The notes under the pieces are model-generated. The model was not told the DNA's origin and made no database searches. It saw nothing but the letters and a program-made list of their open reading frames with translations. Below are positions 24,001 through 26,234 of a stretch of 64,000 nt of DNA, piece after piece. Source of the stretch: Nocardia speluncae NBRC 108251. GTDB lineage: Bacteria > Actinomycetota > Actinomycetes > Mycobacteriales > Mycobacteriaceae. Every line of letters begins with the position of its first letter. Within the stretch, counting starts at the first letter, position 1. The position numbers were made by a program, and so were the translations under genes. The stretch spans positions 248,001 to 312,000 of the forward strand of contig NZ_BDBZ01000001.1 in NCBI RefSeq assembly GCF_001613245.1. Direction: 5' to 3'.

Positions 24001-24620
24001 TGGATCAGGTGGATATCCGATTGCATGGTTCGGGAGTGAATTTCTTCTCCAGTGAAGTCAAGACGCTGCCGACAGCGGAGGAACTGGCCGGGAACCCCGG
24101 GGCCGTCGAGCGGTTGAGCGCATGGCTGGGTGACGATCCGCAACGGCCCAGGAGGCGGCCATTCGACACGATGCACAGGCTCGGGGTGGAAGAACCCAGT
24201 GACTTCGATATGAATATCTCCTCCGGAGAAATGTTCGCCCGGGCTGTCACGAGATGGGATCCGAAGCGGTATGCCGGTCCGCTGACGAAGGACCACGGCT
24301 ACCTCAACAAGGAACTCGTCCGTTCGGAGTTTCCGCATCTGCACCAGTGGGCGAAGGACTGGCAGCTGCTGACGGACCGGGAAATGTCTGTTGCCGTCTT
24401 CGATGCCGGTGGCCCGTTGGATGTGCGGCATCTCGGAATCTTCCGGGACAACCTGGAGTTCCAGCCGTGGGATTGGATTGTTCATCTTCCATCGGCTGGT
24501 ACGGGTGATTCTGCGGTTCGCGAGCCAGTTCCGTCGAGCAGCGCGGACCTCGAGCCGGCGGATGATCCGGAGGGGCGATTCACCGTGGAGGGCGGATCCG
24601 GCCGGGAATCCGCGGACTGA
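1..24620 (+). CDS. Giant mosaic papain-fold toxin-like protein (5' end outside window)
   Basis: A single frame runs without a stop from the left edge to TGA at 24618-24620, encoding over 8,200 residues. Codons upstream of the TTG at 117 are open, so the start lies outside the window. Sequence shows five papain-like Cys/His/Asp units, two intact HExxH motifs each preceded by a degenerate copy, DUF1023-like and HTH-like segments, a Lys/Glu-rich region, a DUF218 domain and a nucleotidyltransferase-like C-terminus. Pro/Glu/Asp/Ser-rich linkers join the modules. Similar giant papain-toxin ('toxin glutamine deamidase') proteins are known in Nocardia and relatives and are thought to be WXG/ESX-type effectors, but the N-terminal secretion region is not visible here. 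No signal peptide, membrane segment or obvious immunity gene is seen. Function as a toxin or effector is inference. Alternatives are a surface or self-processing polyprotein. Confidence 0.85.
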   Translation, partial: AELEAVLGPARARLARHEQQGAKIPDQDQLEWAADVFELRQQIPDLRAAVLAEHERRRAAYDKRLAQLSAARTLPESDTAPAGDATSETDNPSDRAQSTETAAAGRLPSSSGRGWCAGLTLHVMKALESAGPSGKSTVNEPGMSAAGEDPMWRRGSTGGEFAERSGWHWLSCGEGDPNGYLVADEQDPLAQMEAATVEGSAGEPGSLSVLGLDKPAEDPEGDYARDGYHPLTGGLRGTSHLVVTRNLGTVDEPDVEYIDTADFTADQVAALLSGDTGFLEGAWQKLGAATGKWRGVQRVTVLRPGQDSGSAQSQLESSDFVYGPANPIEGFGDRGPIDGQEPAEDPTTTAIARGDEVPEVQGEVPPRENADSVGAEFMAVFSELSATIPWLDIRYVEGRPRRSAPLATTVCVAESGRVVMDILINEDIAFHRDRLEAEAHLLGVPPAEAARFMAAHIVGTALAEKFGYHARPYARVELFELYRQSDFPDRDPRTFVEGDGSGFELWRAGELASVGGGEPDMSAAFARSFAAVVTAHGDTAPPGSGVRLCHDVLMHRAEEVLNPVTIIPDPSADQAKTGIVTRVRDELHVDLIGFDTNPAISPEQMEAIEAHLNRWHTRYPSRPLPREITVGRMTLDGIAWTVPYEGSGGTWTAIVLDETFVRDPDLVKRTLEMFAATGWMVVGPDKDITNFLVHELGHSHEFVVHELVKGRLKSVMAAEFRKAHGLALDDDIDQEEFLSWRNSSVPGYCLAPAADGSERVRYREAFPEATAAEYHFGEDAEPALRGLANILDEALPEAEVGGEPRSPRGVIHAPDGSASQLTALAHDLLPNGAFEQTLREWGFGDIASLLQETVLDGDQELRDGPNSFATFGYAIAYHDVAAGSLRISLATRHSGERVSIEVTDDANVRNIRVAWSVMADETGHPTGFSHRQVDRLITAGYGDVEQTERLRAVRRQLDEQRGGVPGRPVGKVRQKVGEVALTMSIAERRTDAGDQQRAQNGLWSDRDGAVVEPADLLDFRLDRTNEAAAGPETDSWEARFTTSRMGDVLGKCAAWMHDLRRMRLGKAAADATDPAVRADLLCRADAVPDAAEAVGSWGWHYAKQSRGDWDPNVYPSLKAAAATLYGRPGARLEVAVDGVDESLGAGGFSHMVEVRNIGPGPDGKERLVVIDPLDPRIDEAVRARIRDGEYVDLSEYELDIDDYPPVAGVQWVTAIPYDADLLPVYALVEGQDPELFRGPLNQPKGHRESGTPSADDGAGGPLDGHGRPASGYGHAANILDLLSDRAPRRGEQASARAGISSWLAKAAGDDSFACIVTENSATGVRAGRAPFDGEPVEHAVRWLGEWAGVHGIDTRAVAMMQDVLAEAADPWNGLGGDVRAWASIVDNGVRIEVTDLSGHGLALTIRDADLWYAQWTVPYGGESVLDVARRQLLSWRVRKTVAPDRLDEIVRTIGAPGAGPIELPEGGGCLITASMVGRELAFDVAPQTALAPITGRRSPEPLPPRTEAVSKVSTFVTAEETGRQVSKGKYEQVHPGELGLPPVPSTQFPVYVGADGFIRTFDGELYSTSEGVSFVMGNTPGVFVSANSGAEHINLYSALVSEGEGVGGFGYWTVIRGRLARISPIAGAFSADDTDPKYVAQLLFELSRLGIDLTDIDLLIETTAEFQGLVWKGGAQLPSVDELIDGGRDIAMRTFSGFGTDFWVDVTGAEPAPNGVSITIRLNPVRGDSGTAVIDIENTAEGGNTRISLVDPGGDANRVDAILRVLSERLVAVSPTTYDPHGSALTAVDSPDEFSDTSGVTRDFLVAAMHGEPGVRIFEGEGRASPPIRLDEIASADVDPSELRDRWERRLAEARGESVRLRAIEDELNSQVDERNETALETIIELAWYTEELRSVSGREAAERRATLVAGIDEKVRAALDSGVKLPALVAAVHLWSPDSVDALGEPGPGARSPIELIAARRAVELRLRRLEAEVKSLADRLAGLDVLAATESELITAGVGYVPESRVVVVGTQFEPDAVLCRALASAVDSSRELRSAVVVGGLVVDFLRVSAGSPDQVSSGHGNVHIVDGEVVVQGADQRWYDRTGTEIVNPRAPESLADDHDLPESPAPSTGHPPIDRAEAQADASPTTATGWAKEFSAVAGSGESAVAGELRRRSSDPADPLDCAARLLGIADLAGGVDPATFVKAMGLNWNAEPFPSLGAAFGWVAESEPEGDGHRVAVICVTDPATGLGHVVMLLNDGDGGVWMLDPRDIDPAAAAALTAGESVELDPRWFKRYDGRFDAFADAPVHAISLGYTEPVEPGGEPIAGRGPAAGVTIGADLDGSSESGESASGGEGITGEQALRDLKMNAPEWAAHRSDTTDLQALKRWAARVRKWWNNELSSRQQIELQSSRKPDVVEFLHLPGIPDEARNEADRERSRQGRPYDDAPSALREQAYRLAKAIEPSTSMRASFSGTNQYVGFDGLRTLMGPDSARFTFGDKDAATVRAVHVVRTWKDLETALPLVAAHYEELWVRSGGVPVSVELHFDHRSGLAGLKRNLAMQCGSWSVDAVVGEPMSRVNHLVLHDSPALAEQAGGELGSLVGSVTAMSSFETGAAAELALTTLRDEPPRVATEINRHTLEKFLARARRVAPVAESSEEAVSAAYRFTARREVFVTEGIDVHSSSALAFMELTDLERAAWAAWAGGVPGVGEVTGQDGIPTFWRDYANRWQLVHRLQGLCDKAVLEELTETDVQEGRLLVSVLDLLEPPPDGQGQDVAAERNRPVFLLRMDTAAGVVGVAHSDPDTVPDESVTVIKEPLDSSVSPGPGIAIVYRSSGSRRAEALVDADLDDLRRTRFLYRDRIEPAVGAAPDGARDRIQATEADSDRPIEPAGVDSDLSSEDGTELSAVDDFATDDAVGNPAAWQQAMPDPDQDPNTVEGKLGRLIDGIGGSDSDAGVDLRPSEPPPEPGPMVDLDAADADTALRLLEAQLRQYDIHAVLADVVDMIVPAVEAGNLPRFSSRWNPDPDIDGEGELAVDVVDAQGNQLEVIARVQDGEVEIDIVVNGSANGGWLNAAHHCVAVMETRAGVGHDERAKRGVRHFLDRTTDGTFRMVVSSGQTLGDPLSIQIQHGSPERPGPLRLDRIGGELRDALGESASVRRLYDHDPRDAYGLSLAIFYSESPAEPDPLEDLHEPPDTDYYRRHLTWAGLNPAAIWAAHTGCDISEPGTWAHRWTGRSLRDITPVDRSNAVLARARYEEILSRRLRLSGAEQPSIQDRVEAWQELDWRAKWRWTWAAPDEVAALPGITGAWTDLANRYRTLREIRALEQSAELAHGALQLGLIPPEEALSRQLEIEDRLLWWQSVLQSWVDLCEWGARANVPVYLDRLDPDSRLAQFRLGNAETADEIDNYRAEASVLDISPTLAIAAARHMERSAQGTPRRVSVVQVGFGIGNPDSPIAERADENIAEIVATRECCSAPAPAPDSGEAVGEHGLAAAAAAAGITNFRSDAHPAEFWIGSGEIQQVVDASGLLESGAGEFRPPADGLSSTEEERRFLETVMFTPQRCALVVWGAVSGFSQQIGNLGVQAPEPHRFDTQLAGVVLADEVHSAWVSISRGRDLVHWMNRMENRFAAVAMDGHTIFLRNVGGEIRVLDPADLPGTDIDFVAGHSDPERAYRELFDRHSRPLGNLLDTQEDVDALIFESDGRPLVRHTGDNHPTTAIPGLRVLAGDEIPGLLRGVEPPGDELASEQPEVAEQNGGPPPTPPQLSSMTATCSGMVEAAGRDTPVLLRSVINGLVERGKLSDAEHGYLLRSVLSVEPMRRSRIAMELGVDEGRIQDIRARAFGKVADDLQRRSSEPADPLDGGVVVTMGTEDNQDLSSGVKPAATESASAVTADSAATVDADSANPATTANGEGSFARPTPAMYERRWAAGPVPECYRFSDSRNLEGMKWGAWVPGDFDDLTAVQYVLEARFRQGDERFRSAQDAAAYVEATGDVVHLFMPDGRVLSLFVMPPRFTGDRRVGVHEWNENEAQIPLPDHHRVAIPHVYEYPFELLGRFADIPVGEPVEAVVLCGGGSENGQPYLVAQSSFDPDSPPDSNAVAARHPLNHVNLSIRAAAGTEGDSFTDDDPFESMGSPPDYLDFFDGELTQEWSDSFETDVAGDSYGEGGEEPPFRAAGPVRAAYRLMAEFPETEFSFGYETAPALHDLVDDVADVVADLMRRYGDAVDIRWVGLDGNLPADSPARCDIEVDDDGVMFAKLHISSAAGPGDLRNAVIREFGKALLCTGRWRAEPQVRPALESSPAGVVIPDRWWMDPDEVLISAFEMVESAPSAASDLSHRLHGILRSEAQRWRGRAPERDPQNPHRREADALAAELGTKAFGFDIPDIDPEFVADMLAVFRENRAELSSANLAEFGITAFLPYTTFARVRTSADGSMRLEFNERYAINPGLMPKGIRFTVEHEIAHLLDPVVELTQFYARLARLRLRAGSDDSDSEDRARLRKHLDARYSAYLALFLEYRRRDPDGSRTFDQWMDDELSSYSLTYESGRSTGQGGENSAGADADARVVLKLTEARADARGAVRTKGADATPAEHLLFRMWVDDVLGAGHALSPHSMPPGSRFLGGEEAPAGVRTGLPEDMRSSAFYDGTAMDRVGTVSEGEPSTWKAPGGSVGNGTGGPNGRQAGTAGFQPPESEAMDGAADYVAPNPSTTVNNCSVRVHQELQRVTGNPRIKLPPTTPLGGTLLADDQEAGDCRLQWAPGSHAVVESLRTRDEVAYVKTVIDNGGDLAHEVLFTNNLDHALAEKYPDGTGRPHGEVWVFDPENPGPPEYGGWRPYEDGEYDGAEKTGIATYVGGRAVPVPEDAPEFVLDKEIARTGSGGPGGALEHNIARTGDDNDLAHGSFGIAAIRRALASTDNPRWRTYVADDVICAVGAIVESSGGADTLMDLRVGTDQRGNPAVEVDTRLGYELVLTRREVQYTATLVPGDSAGIEVLRTHIAQLSALLGVQHSDPFDLLWQALPDAGGRSGPAQQRWGQIGSAPIRVTLTLDTGPKWRGLHGTVSSSTNFEHTMPPVYQAAEQLDVGGDPVQVCVDAPDPELPELPVTARDVAAALWRDNGARQQLLSALHGERFAMVEYRRGADARPSGWPVTIDGGDIYVQETDGRWHGANGGIVDTFDQGVYWTEFGLTATGPAGNWSGFPRTESTTFPQWAADTAGTVRDPFSPRDVEPLIALTVAYGTEREKAWLDGCLYDAVRGSDFPSEWIDPVWERLVAALRSAGDAGQEVRECWVRPGRNSISLYLVHEGTPWFGLRVSEANGSLHIHSKLSPVDEIAAGMAERSIEDDLRGVPPERRIAMAQRMRRQVRQELRSRRWGSEPQWHLGTNMDTTPGKWDFTVFSTRGTILRNEVPTAGSAADRTAGRQLLVAIATERGDQRPEPDTTVNPGPRPDHRITVGGSRDSATTPGIADWLSSRGFGACTAEVAALVAEHPDGSLTASIWSTADDAYLLVECYDESGQRQVTLDIAGRDGDPRIVRRSAAPPPVSAEVDPPHAEHSEDRGRVRRLGRWAAESEPDGSDALLAETYRVVDAALRCDRPGRVTTEISDDSTILVTVAETEGWTTRVAIAERAQCSGKWLDIEVGADLTVDERDRILDAAVGCLPVGRPAATGAWMSVLAESTDGSDPLQLTVGGTEPPGMIAYRGSRTDDPTRWIELSPDTAKFVGEVSDDTTPAALSALAGSLVNAVPGVSMPWLAEWLTAGMASGSRIEVITRPDNSVDIALYQRRDEGGHDKPYHWLSISAVRPSGSFDGRVTCCWDRRNMSSETRGGFAEIVRTQLLQVWSHGEKIVELDNYDKTLADASVLMPGVEQLQTVQADLSGIPQQSRLGVNVATNIGPAGTYLAAPATMVELVHDELRIAERKRDQVYDRNFGAAADKKYTEAVAEVQRLRDELRMLEIHPFLGDLPPVWDPQLGIFKPDLSDELPKPAKPADMGMPDLVAETIDRVRATVSWENGRPHYRTDGIDPQALDVTFQYLMETQENLPHQYQPMLEVLSAATGPVGMRAKAKQICDDLFTAKKDEDPAIDGREELFEQLKAALADEDMRAEILRAVQEIDNDPAWRDDRLVVLDRRLHASTFMKRWFTDRDGKGDGALAYPPFDGKSFSKKQRQPEKKKYDEAKRDWETNERQERKELAQELTRTDGPLTGFVRAAFVDRCARHIREDLVNTPREFRNPEKKLSDLLEQPGVVDRWIDGSIDRVHKACREAIPHTDISELIEIWSRDEAARRQDHLIERLEKWTPWIEKVIACHEYTMRRVCRGDSSFDGVAWNAEHGIEPVIPVVGDDPVLEIAFSYLNGLLVEVEGAGPYGCKAMELNEDGSITITLKNAPLDEILGATIAATIYEMLRGEKVHVIMLVDYLHEQPGRTEMEKQYEELKKQNPALAAELKIPLIAGESDGVVTYTDEAKSYSLLWHLFKTDAHGVAPQHLRQLDEGNIPIEGLLARLERAAEDPDSGVELYWACRDHENRHLDAQDHCGAPDDSGESCGKNLCRYARINGVDVRLTEEDGTGTCEALDLGAYLRDALAFMRNSDIFTAVFLREYMREQMLAVGVGAQALGLYYNGVAFEVDETRATVPEMLAGLRFGIAKEFERVSKVLWEIVRDLEKLAAMYRKRHVSPVLGERAHHDAAYKKRQAAAAQKSEPTEKYVGKGQAPKAPAPTPTTPAATANPDPATSSYVRPTGASVANECAPRSLDQFEDWGIDGDVLRAQQSDLPGYNQGQVESGMGGRPLMEYADAADGPGTRAALAARIPVGGRALAVDVYSGKINGVGAHAYVIERVSPSEVRVYDTVAEQWIDWDLFVHRDAERRRMGPRAVRTVGTILPARESGVAPDRTVLHRTTGPEARVPSPPYAEGPPGRTVDLGDVRIGQTAEPLGFEFTSTDPAELDSVEDRLRTVLLGLPDGQVADAVAVARSFAAAIVGAGRRGVVTVTGKDGAFEVRLNDTTGQAVSHAILSPHLAAAVDEIRVLDGEVTVGRGYVFRQQRETRDTAITTVQVAYTSDGRLVAVPTGSDLVARIPPLTAPDAVAAGVARPLRDVLGSCGGLPGKLVVDLTAAPVDSAMALLESTAEVLNQYDLRVAVKSSQRNVQRRAAGLLPGELTRSAIEADVRHLPPLLRQAVTARHLNGLTVGQTRSLLSKRLGGRISRWMVRDFEARGLTKLAEIRGRRITEEAARGQRDAVNIPADPEQQCRPMFIYALTGSVRNPADLAFPDLLAEARRILGDYSAPSWASRKAADAISVYEAALAGVSLSVPARFTGTRNEDGSPGPIEDGARTNGPRDDIDADRGSREWREWLDELARRADIGMVLSDLAVAWDYLRNKQSNRAPAGGEEWSYDPGVRYIVGLSPGNRDIDTAAGFANFLGEHPELRDSLVLLVPSGYEAPPDGSPDGRSAYGVAESTAIRARLDQAGVHAIRLVEDPSAGNTRENIRNFVQILHEQGILPGDDKIPIVLSCTPHHARRIVAYLRKYAPDEIGAIAVVTVDVPVEVYLRDGLRPDPARPTRTNDVVVPILTELKGLIELSRSGDIADQDIPPSVRAAFERLCAVFPDVFVRDVPRLIRDALGVSDPTHDAAEGVTDSAERVYERARQRVAAILADAAAAVPAGDEVDFAAALDGISDHWISEFGRWASEHYGLWAAPLGHSTALEWSWALGELDVRSRGAIGRLFLRVDAGEEIPDHLIAAAEPALRRVSVLFEAANHPAVPVDSGHRGTNPEVVEVTDWTGLEREGLRKLMAARAAGVIVASAGDVELACVAVNVLTREWSPTQRNQVKIMVQQALQYALDRSRPGASVRFVIHVDAVTPHAQVDVYAILKHSPLRRHSDWDLPFVKVMADDSFRTERIDGDRTDHLVFEYRSPYDGRTGRPGPLAPTDSPRDQALRFAEPPQNLPRPWPVDPASGYEIQQRDLEFLGLTHEQVQWWMSRSAAPGMWPQMYRAWRVALLEALVRDGVTLDQVDIRLHGSGVNFFSSEVKTLPTAEELAGNPGAVERLSAWLGDDPQRPRRRPFDTMHRLGVEEPSDFDMNISSGEMFARAVTRWDPKRYAGPLTKDHGYLNKELVRSEFPHLHQWAKDWQLLTDREMSVAVFDAGGPLDVRHLGIFRDNLEFQPWDWIVHLPSAGTGDSAVREPVPSSSADLEPADDPEGRFTVEGGSGRESAD
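330..940 (+). other. Papain-like unit A within the giant protein
   Basis: Cys codon at 348 begins a helix (WCAGLTLHVMKAL). His codon at 720 sits in TSHLVV and Asp at 777 in YIDT. The order and spacing match the other four units of this protein. Established: papain-fold toxins (Tox-PL type) use a Cys/His/Asp triad for deamidation or proteolysis. Activity of this copy is inferred only. Confidence 0.6.
1120..2400 (+). other. Tandem degenerate + intact metalloprotease-like domains, copy 1
   Basis: The first half carries HIVGTALAEKFG (His codon at 1368), where the HExxH glutamate is replaced. The second half carries a canonical HELGH at 2082-2096, followed by a helical stretch. The second half begins with a GFDTNPAISPEQ-like segment that recurs before the other intact protease at 13.1 kb. 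This is a zincin-type peptidase fold by motif. The exact family is not recognised. Confidence 0.55.
3110..3730 (+). other. Papain-like unit B within the giant protein
   Basis: Cys codon at 3156 (KCAAWMHDLRRM), His at 3450 (FSHMVEVRNIG) and Asp at 3513 (VVIDPLD). The His-to-Asp segment resembles unit A (SHLVVTRNLG), so A and B are close paralogues. The spacing from Cys to His is about 98 codons. Confidence 0.65.
6440..6910 (+). other. Papain-like unit C within the giant protein
   Basis: The unit is preceded by the junction motif RRRSSDPADPLD. Cys codon at 6501 (DCAARLLGIADL), His at 6705 (LGHVVM) and Asp at 6753 (WMLDPRD). The nucleotide sequence from about 6440 to 6980 has more T-ending codons than its flanks, suggesting separate module history. 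Confidence 0.65.
8010..8460 (+). other. DUF1023-like (alpha/beta hydrolase) segment, copy 1
   Basis: The pattern AAWAAW, VTGQDGIPTFWRDYANRW, a long helix, PVFLLRMD, VAHSDPDTVPD resembles the start of actinobacterial DUF1023 hydrolases (GIPxxxRDxANR, then a LLxxD strand and a G(D/N)PDTAD motif). The downstream GHSYG-type nucleophile is not seen, so the copy looks non-catalytic or truncated. The assignment is from memory of the family pattern. Confidence 0.45.
9780..10250 (+). other. DUF1023-like segment, copy 2
   Basis: AALPGITGAWTDLANRYRTL, then a long helical region, then VYLDRLDPDSRLAQFRLGN and AETADEI repeat the order of copy 1 (PG...ANR, strand, GNxxTAD). It is more diverged than copy 1 and also lacks a visible nucleophile motif. 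Confidence 0.4.
11290..11560 (+). other. HTH-like segment followed by a cut papain junction
   Basis: The helical run around LSDAEHGYLLRSVLSVEP and RRSRIAMELGVDEGRIQDIR resembles a sigma-70 region 4 helix-turn-helix. It is followed by QRRSSEPADPLDGG, nearly identical to the junction before papain unit C. Here the Cys helix that should follow is absent and a low-complexity Ala/Ser/Thr/Asp linker follows instead. Confidence 0.5.
12480..13790 (+). other. Tandem degenerate + intact metalloprotease-like domains, copy 2
   Basis: The first half has REFGK (12792-12806) where HExxH would be expected. The second half has a canonical HEIAH at 13347-13361. The linker FGFDIPDIDPEFVADMLAVF matches the GFDTNPAISPEQMEAIEAH segment of copy 1. 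The order degenerate-then-intact is the same as at 1.1-2.4 kb, which indicates duplication of the pair as a unit. Confidence 0.55.
14070..14590 (+). other. Papain-like unit D within the giant protein
   Basis: Cys codon at 14106 (NNCSVRVHQELQRV), His at 14250 (GSHAVVESL) and Asp at 14310 (VKTVIDNGG). The Cys-to-His spacing is the shortest of the set, about 48 codons. The choice of Asp is less certain than in the other units because a later WVFDPEN could also serve. Confidence 0.5.
17630..20080 (+). other. Lys/Glu-rich helical region with HENRH and Cys cluster
   Basis: This part is far richer in Lys and Glu than the rest, with charged helical stretches such as KKKYDEAKRDWETNERQER near 18.5 kb. 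It contains HENRH (19536-19550), which formally fits HExxH, followed within about 40 residues by four cysteines (DHCGA, ESCGKNLCRY, TGTCEA). The Cys/His set could bind zinc. No family is recognised. Confidence 0.4.
20160..20640 (+). other. Papain-like unit E within the giant protein
   Basis: Cys codon at 20208 (NECAPRSLDQF), His at 20460 (GAHAYVIERV) and Asp at 20508 (VRVYDTV). This is the closest relative of the decayed unit at 24.8 kb: both share DLPGY/GLPGY, GAHA and VYDTV at matching spacing. Confidence 0.65.
21460..21660 (+). other. HTH-like segment after papain unit E
   Basis: The helical run LPPLLRQAVTARHLNGLTVG, then SLLSKRLGGRISRWMVRDFE, resembles a sigma-70 region 4-type helix-turn-helix. 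It follows papain unit E by about 800 bases, as another HTH-like segment follows the decayed papain unit downstream. Confidence 0.4.
22140..22640 (+). other. DUF218 (YdcF/SanA-like) domain inside the giant protein
   Basis: YIVGLSPGNRDIDTAAGFANFL is followed by ESTAIRARLDQAGV, NTRENIRNFVQIL and IVLSCTPHHARRIVAYLRK. The order of a first strand with a Gly-rich loop, E(S)xxI, a TxEN-like motif and SxxxHxxR is that of DUF218 proteins, which are usually free-standing envelope-associated proteins. An embedded copy is unusual. Its biochemical role is not established for the family in this context. Confidence 0.65.
23820..24520 (+). other. C-terminal nucleotidyltransferase-like domain of the giant protein
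   Basis: VDIRLHGSGVNFFSSE (His codon at 24024) gives the GSxxxxxS motif of the nucleotidyltransferase fold. SDFDMNIS (24198-24221) supplies the paired acidic residues after an Arg-rich FDTMHRLG insert. Such tails occur at the C-termini of actinobacterial polymorphic toxins. The terminal position is where the effector domain usually lies. Nucleotide transfer to a target molecule is inference. Confidence 0.6.
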
Positions 24621-24763
24621 TTGCCGAATCCGCCCGTCTTCGACGGCACCGGCGGACCCGGTGATCGGCACGGTCACAAGGGACACCACCGGGACACCGA
24701 TTTCGGTTCCGCCCGGTAGCGATGGCATGACGGATCCGGCTCGGAGACCCGGCGTGACAGGGG

Positions 24764-25716
24764 ATGTCGCCGGTTCGGCGTCGTCCGCTGTGGTGCCGGG
24801 GTGCCGGTGCGCCGGGGCGGATGGGTATGTGCCTCGAAGAGTCTGTGGAGGTACTGCCCGACGAGGTGGTCGACCGGGAGGCCCTGCGCAAAGACGGAAC
24901 GGGACTGCCGGGATATACCCAACCGCAGGCGGAGTGGGCGCTGAAAGGCCCGAAGTTCCAGGAGTATCCGGGACCTGACGGCGTGGGGACGCTCCGCGCA
25001 CTGGCCGCTCAGGTCCTGCTCAGCGGGTACGCGCTGGGTGTCGAGGAGTTCGAGACGACAAGCAACGGTTTGGGCGCGCATGCCCTGGCATTGAAGAATG
25101 TCGGCGGGCAGGTGTACGTCTATGACACGGTGACGGGTGCCTGGCTCCGCCTGCTGGATTATGAGCAGCGGGTACGTGAGCTGGAACGTGCCCAGGCGGA
25201 ACTGCCGGCCCACCGGCAACCGGCTCCAGCACGCTCGAGACGAATCCGCTGGGTCGCCAGATGTATGGAAGCGCTGATGGATTTACCCGCGGGGCGAGTA
25301 CCACAAGATTTCGATCCTGAAGCGCTGCTACGGGCTTCCGACGAGACCATACGTGCTGCGGTTGACGGGGGGCGATCGAGAGACCCACGGAGCAGAAGTT
25401 GCTGCGGCCGAAATACCTGGCAGCCGGCCGGCCTACGCCTGGAGAACTGGCGAGCCGGATGCAGGAGTCGCCGAATCACGTTACCGAGGCCGCGGAGTAA
25501 GAGCGGACGAGTACTGCCGCCGTTCCGGAAAACGAAGAGTCGGCGTTACGCGAGTCGGTGGCGAAGGCGCGTCCCGATGCGGAGCGGTTCGCCCGCGCGC
25601 TGGACGAACTCACCCCGGACGAGGCCGATGTAGTCCGGGCAAGGTATCTGGGGGGAGAGAACCACCACCTCCCGAAGAACCCCCGGCTCCGGGCGGTGGT
25701 GGCTGCGGTGACATAG
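24764..25716 (+). pseudogene. Decayed papain/HTH toxin cassette
   Basis: From about 24821 the frame encodes a sixth papain-like unit: Cys codon at 24830 (MCLEESVEVL), His at 25079 (GAHALAL), Asp at 25124 (VYDTV), matching unit E of the giant gene. Coding then breaks at a six-G tract (25367-25372). The continuation (TEQKLLRPKYLAAGRPTPGE) is in the -1 frame, interrupted by TAA at 25498-25500 and resuming as ALDELTPDEADVVRARYLGG up to TAG at 25714. One extra G would restore the frame, but the TAA would remain. Upstream of the Cys the Pro/Gly/Asp-rich linker seems to continue in yet another frame near 24.7-24.8 kb. This is a fossil module of the giant gene, an orphan-cassette-like remnant. The G-tract shift could also be a sequencing error. 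Confidence 0.65.
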
Positions 25717-26234
25717 TATCCATACCGGACGCCTTGTGCATTTGCACCGAGTGGATTTAACAATCCGTTGATTAATTTCCGATAATTCCCGGGTGAGATC
25801 ATCTGTTGTGGTGATGAATGTGGTCACCCTCGAAATGCGGGGATCGACTCCGTAATTCATCGCCACGTATCGGAACAGATTGAATGCCAATTGATTACGG
25901 ATTCTCCGCAGTGTTTTCCCTGCCGATTACGTGATGGTGGTGCGCACCGCCGGACGTTTGCGACCCACCCCGAACCCGGCGGGCCGTGCACCCCCCCAAC
26001 CCGAAGCAATTGTAAAGTCTGAATGCTCGGCGTGCGAAAATAGTTGGCAGACGGAATTATCGGAATCGCTCCGCAGAGCGGCACGGTTGCCGGCCGGGCG
26101 ATCGGACGGCAACCGTGCGGGCGGGGTGACTTCCAAGCGTCCGGTTGTCGGTCCCACCGCTCGACCGACCGGCGACGGAGTGGGCGAGATCGATCGAAGC
26201 GCGTCCGGCAGATCCACTGCGAAAGACGATCATC
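25717..26234. other. Intergenic region, no gene seen
   Basis: About 520 bases separate the decayed cassette from the methyltransferase. The first part is unusually AT-rich for this DNA (for example around 25740-25800), which fits a promoter or a recent junction. No convincing reading frame is seen. Confidence 0.5.
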
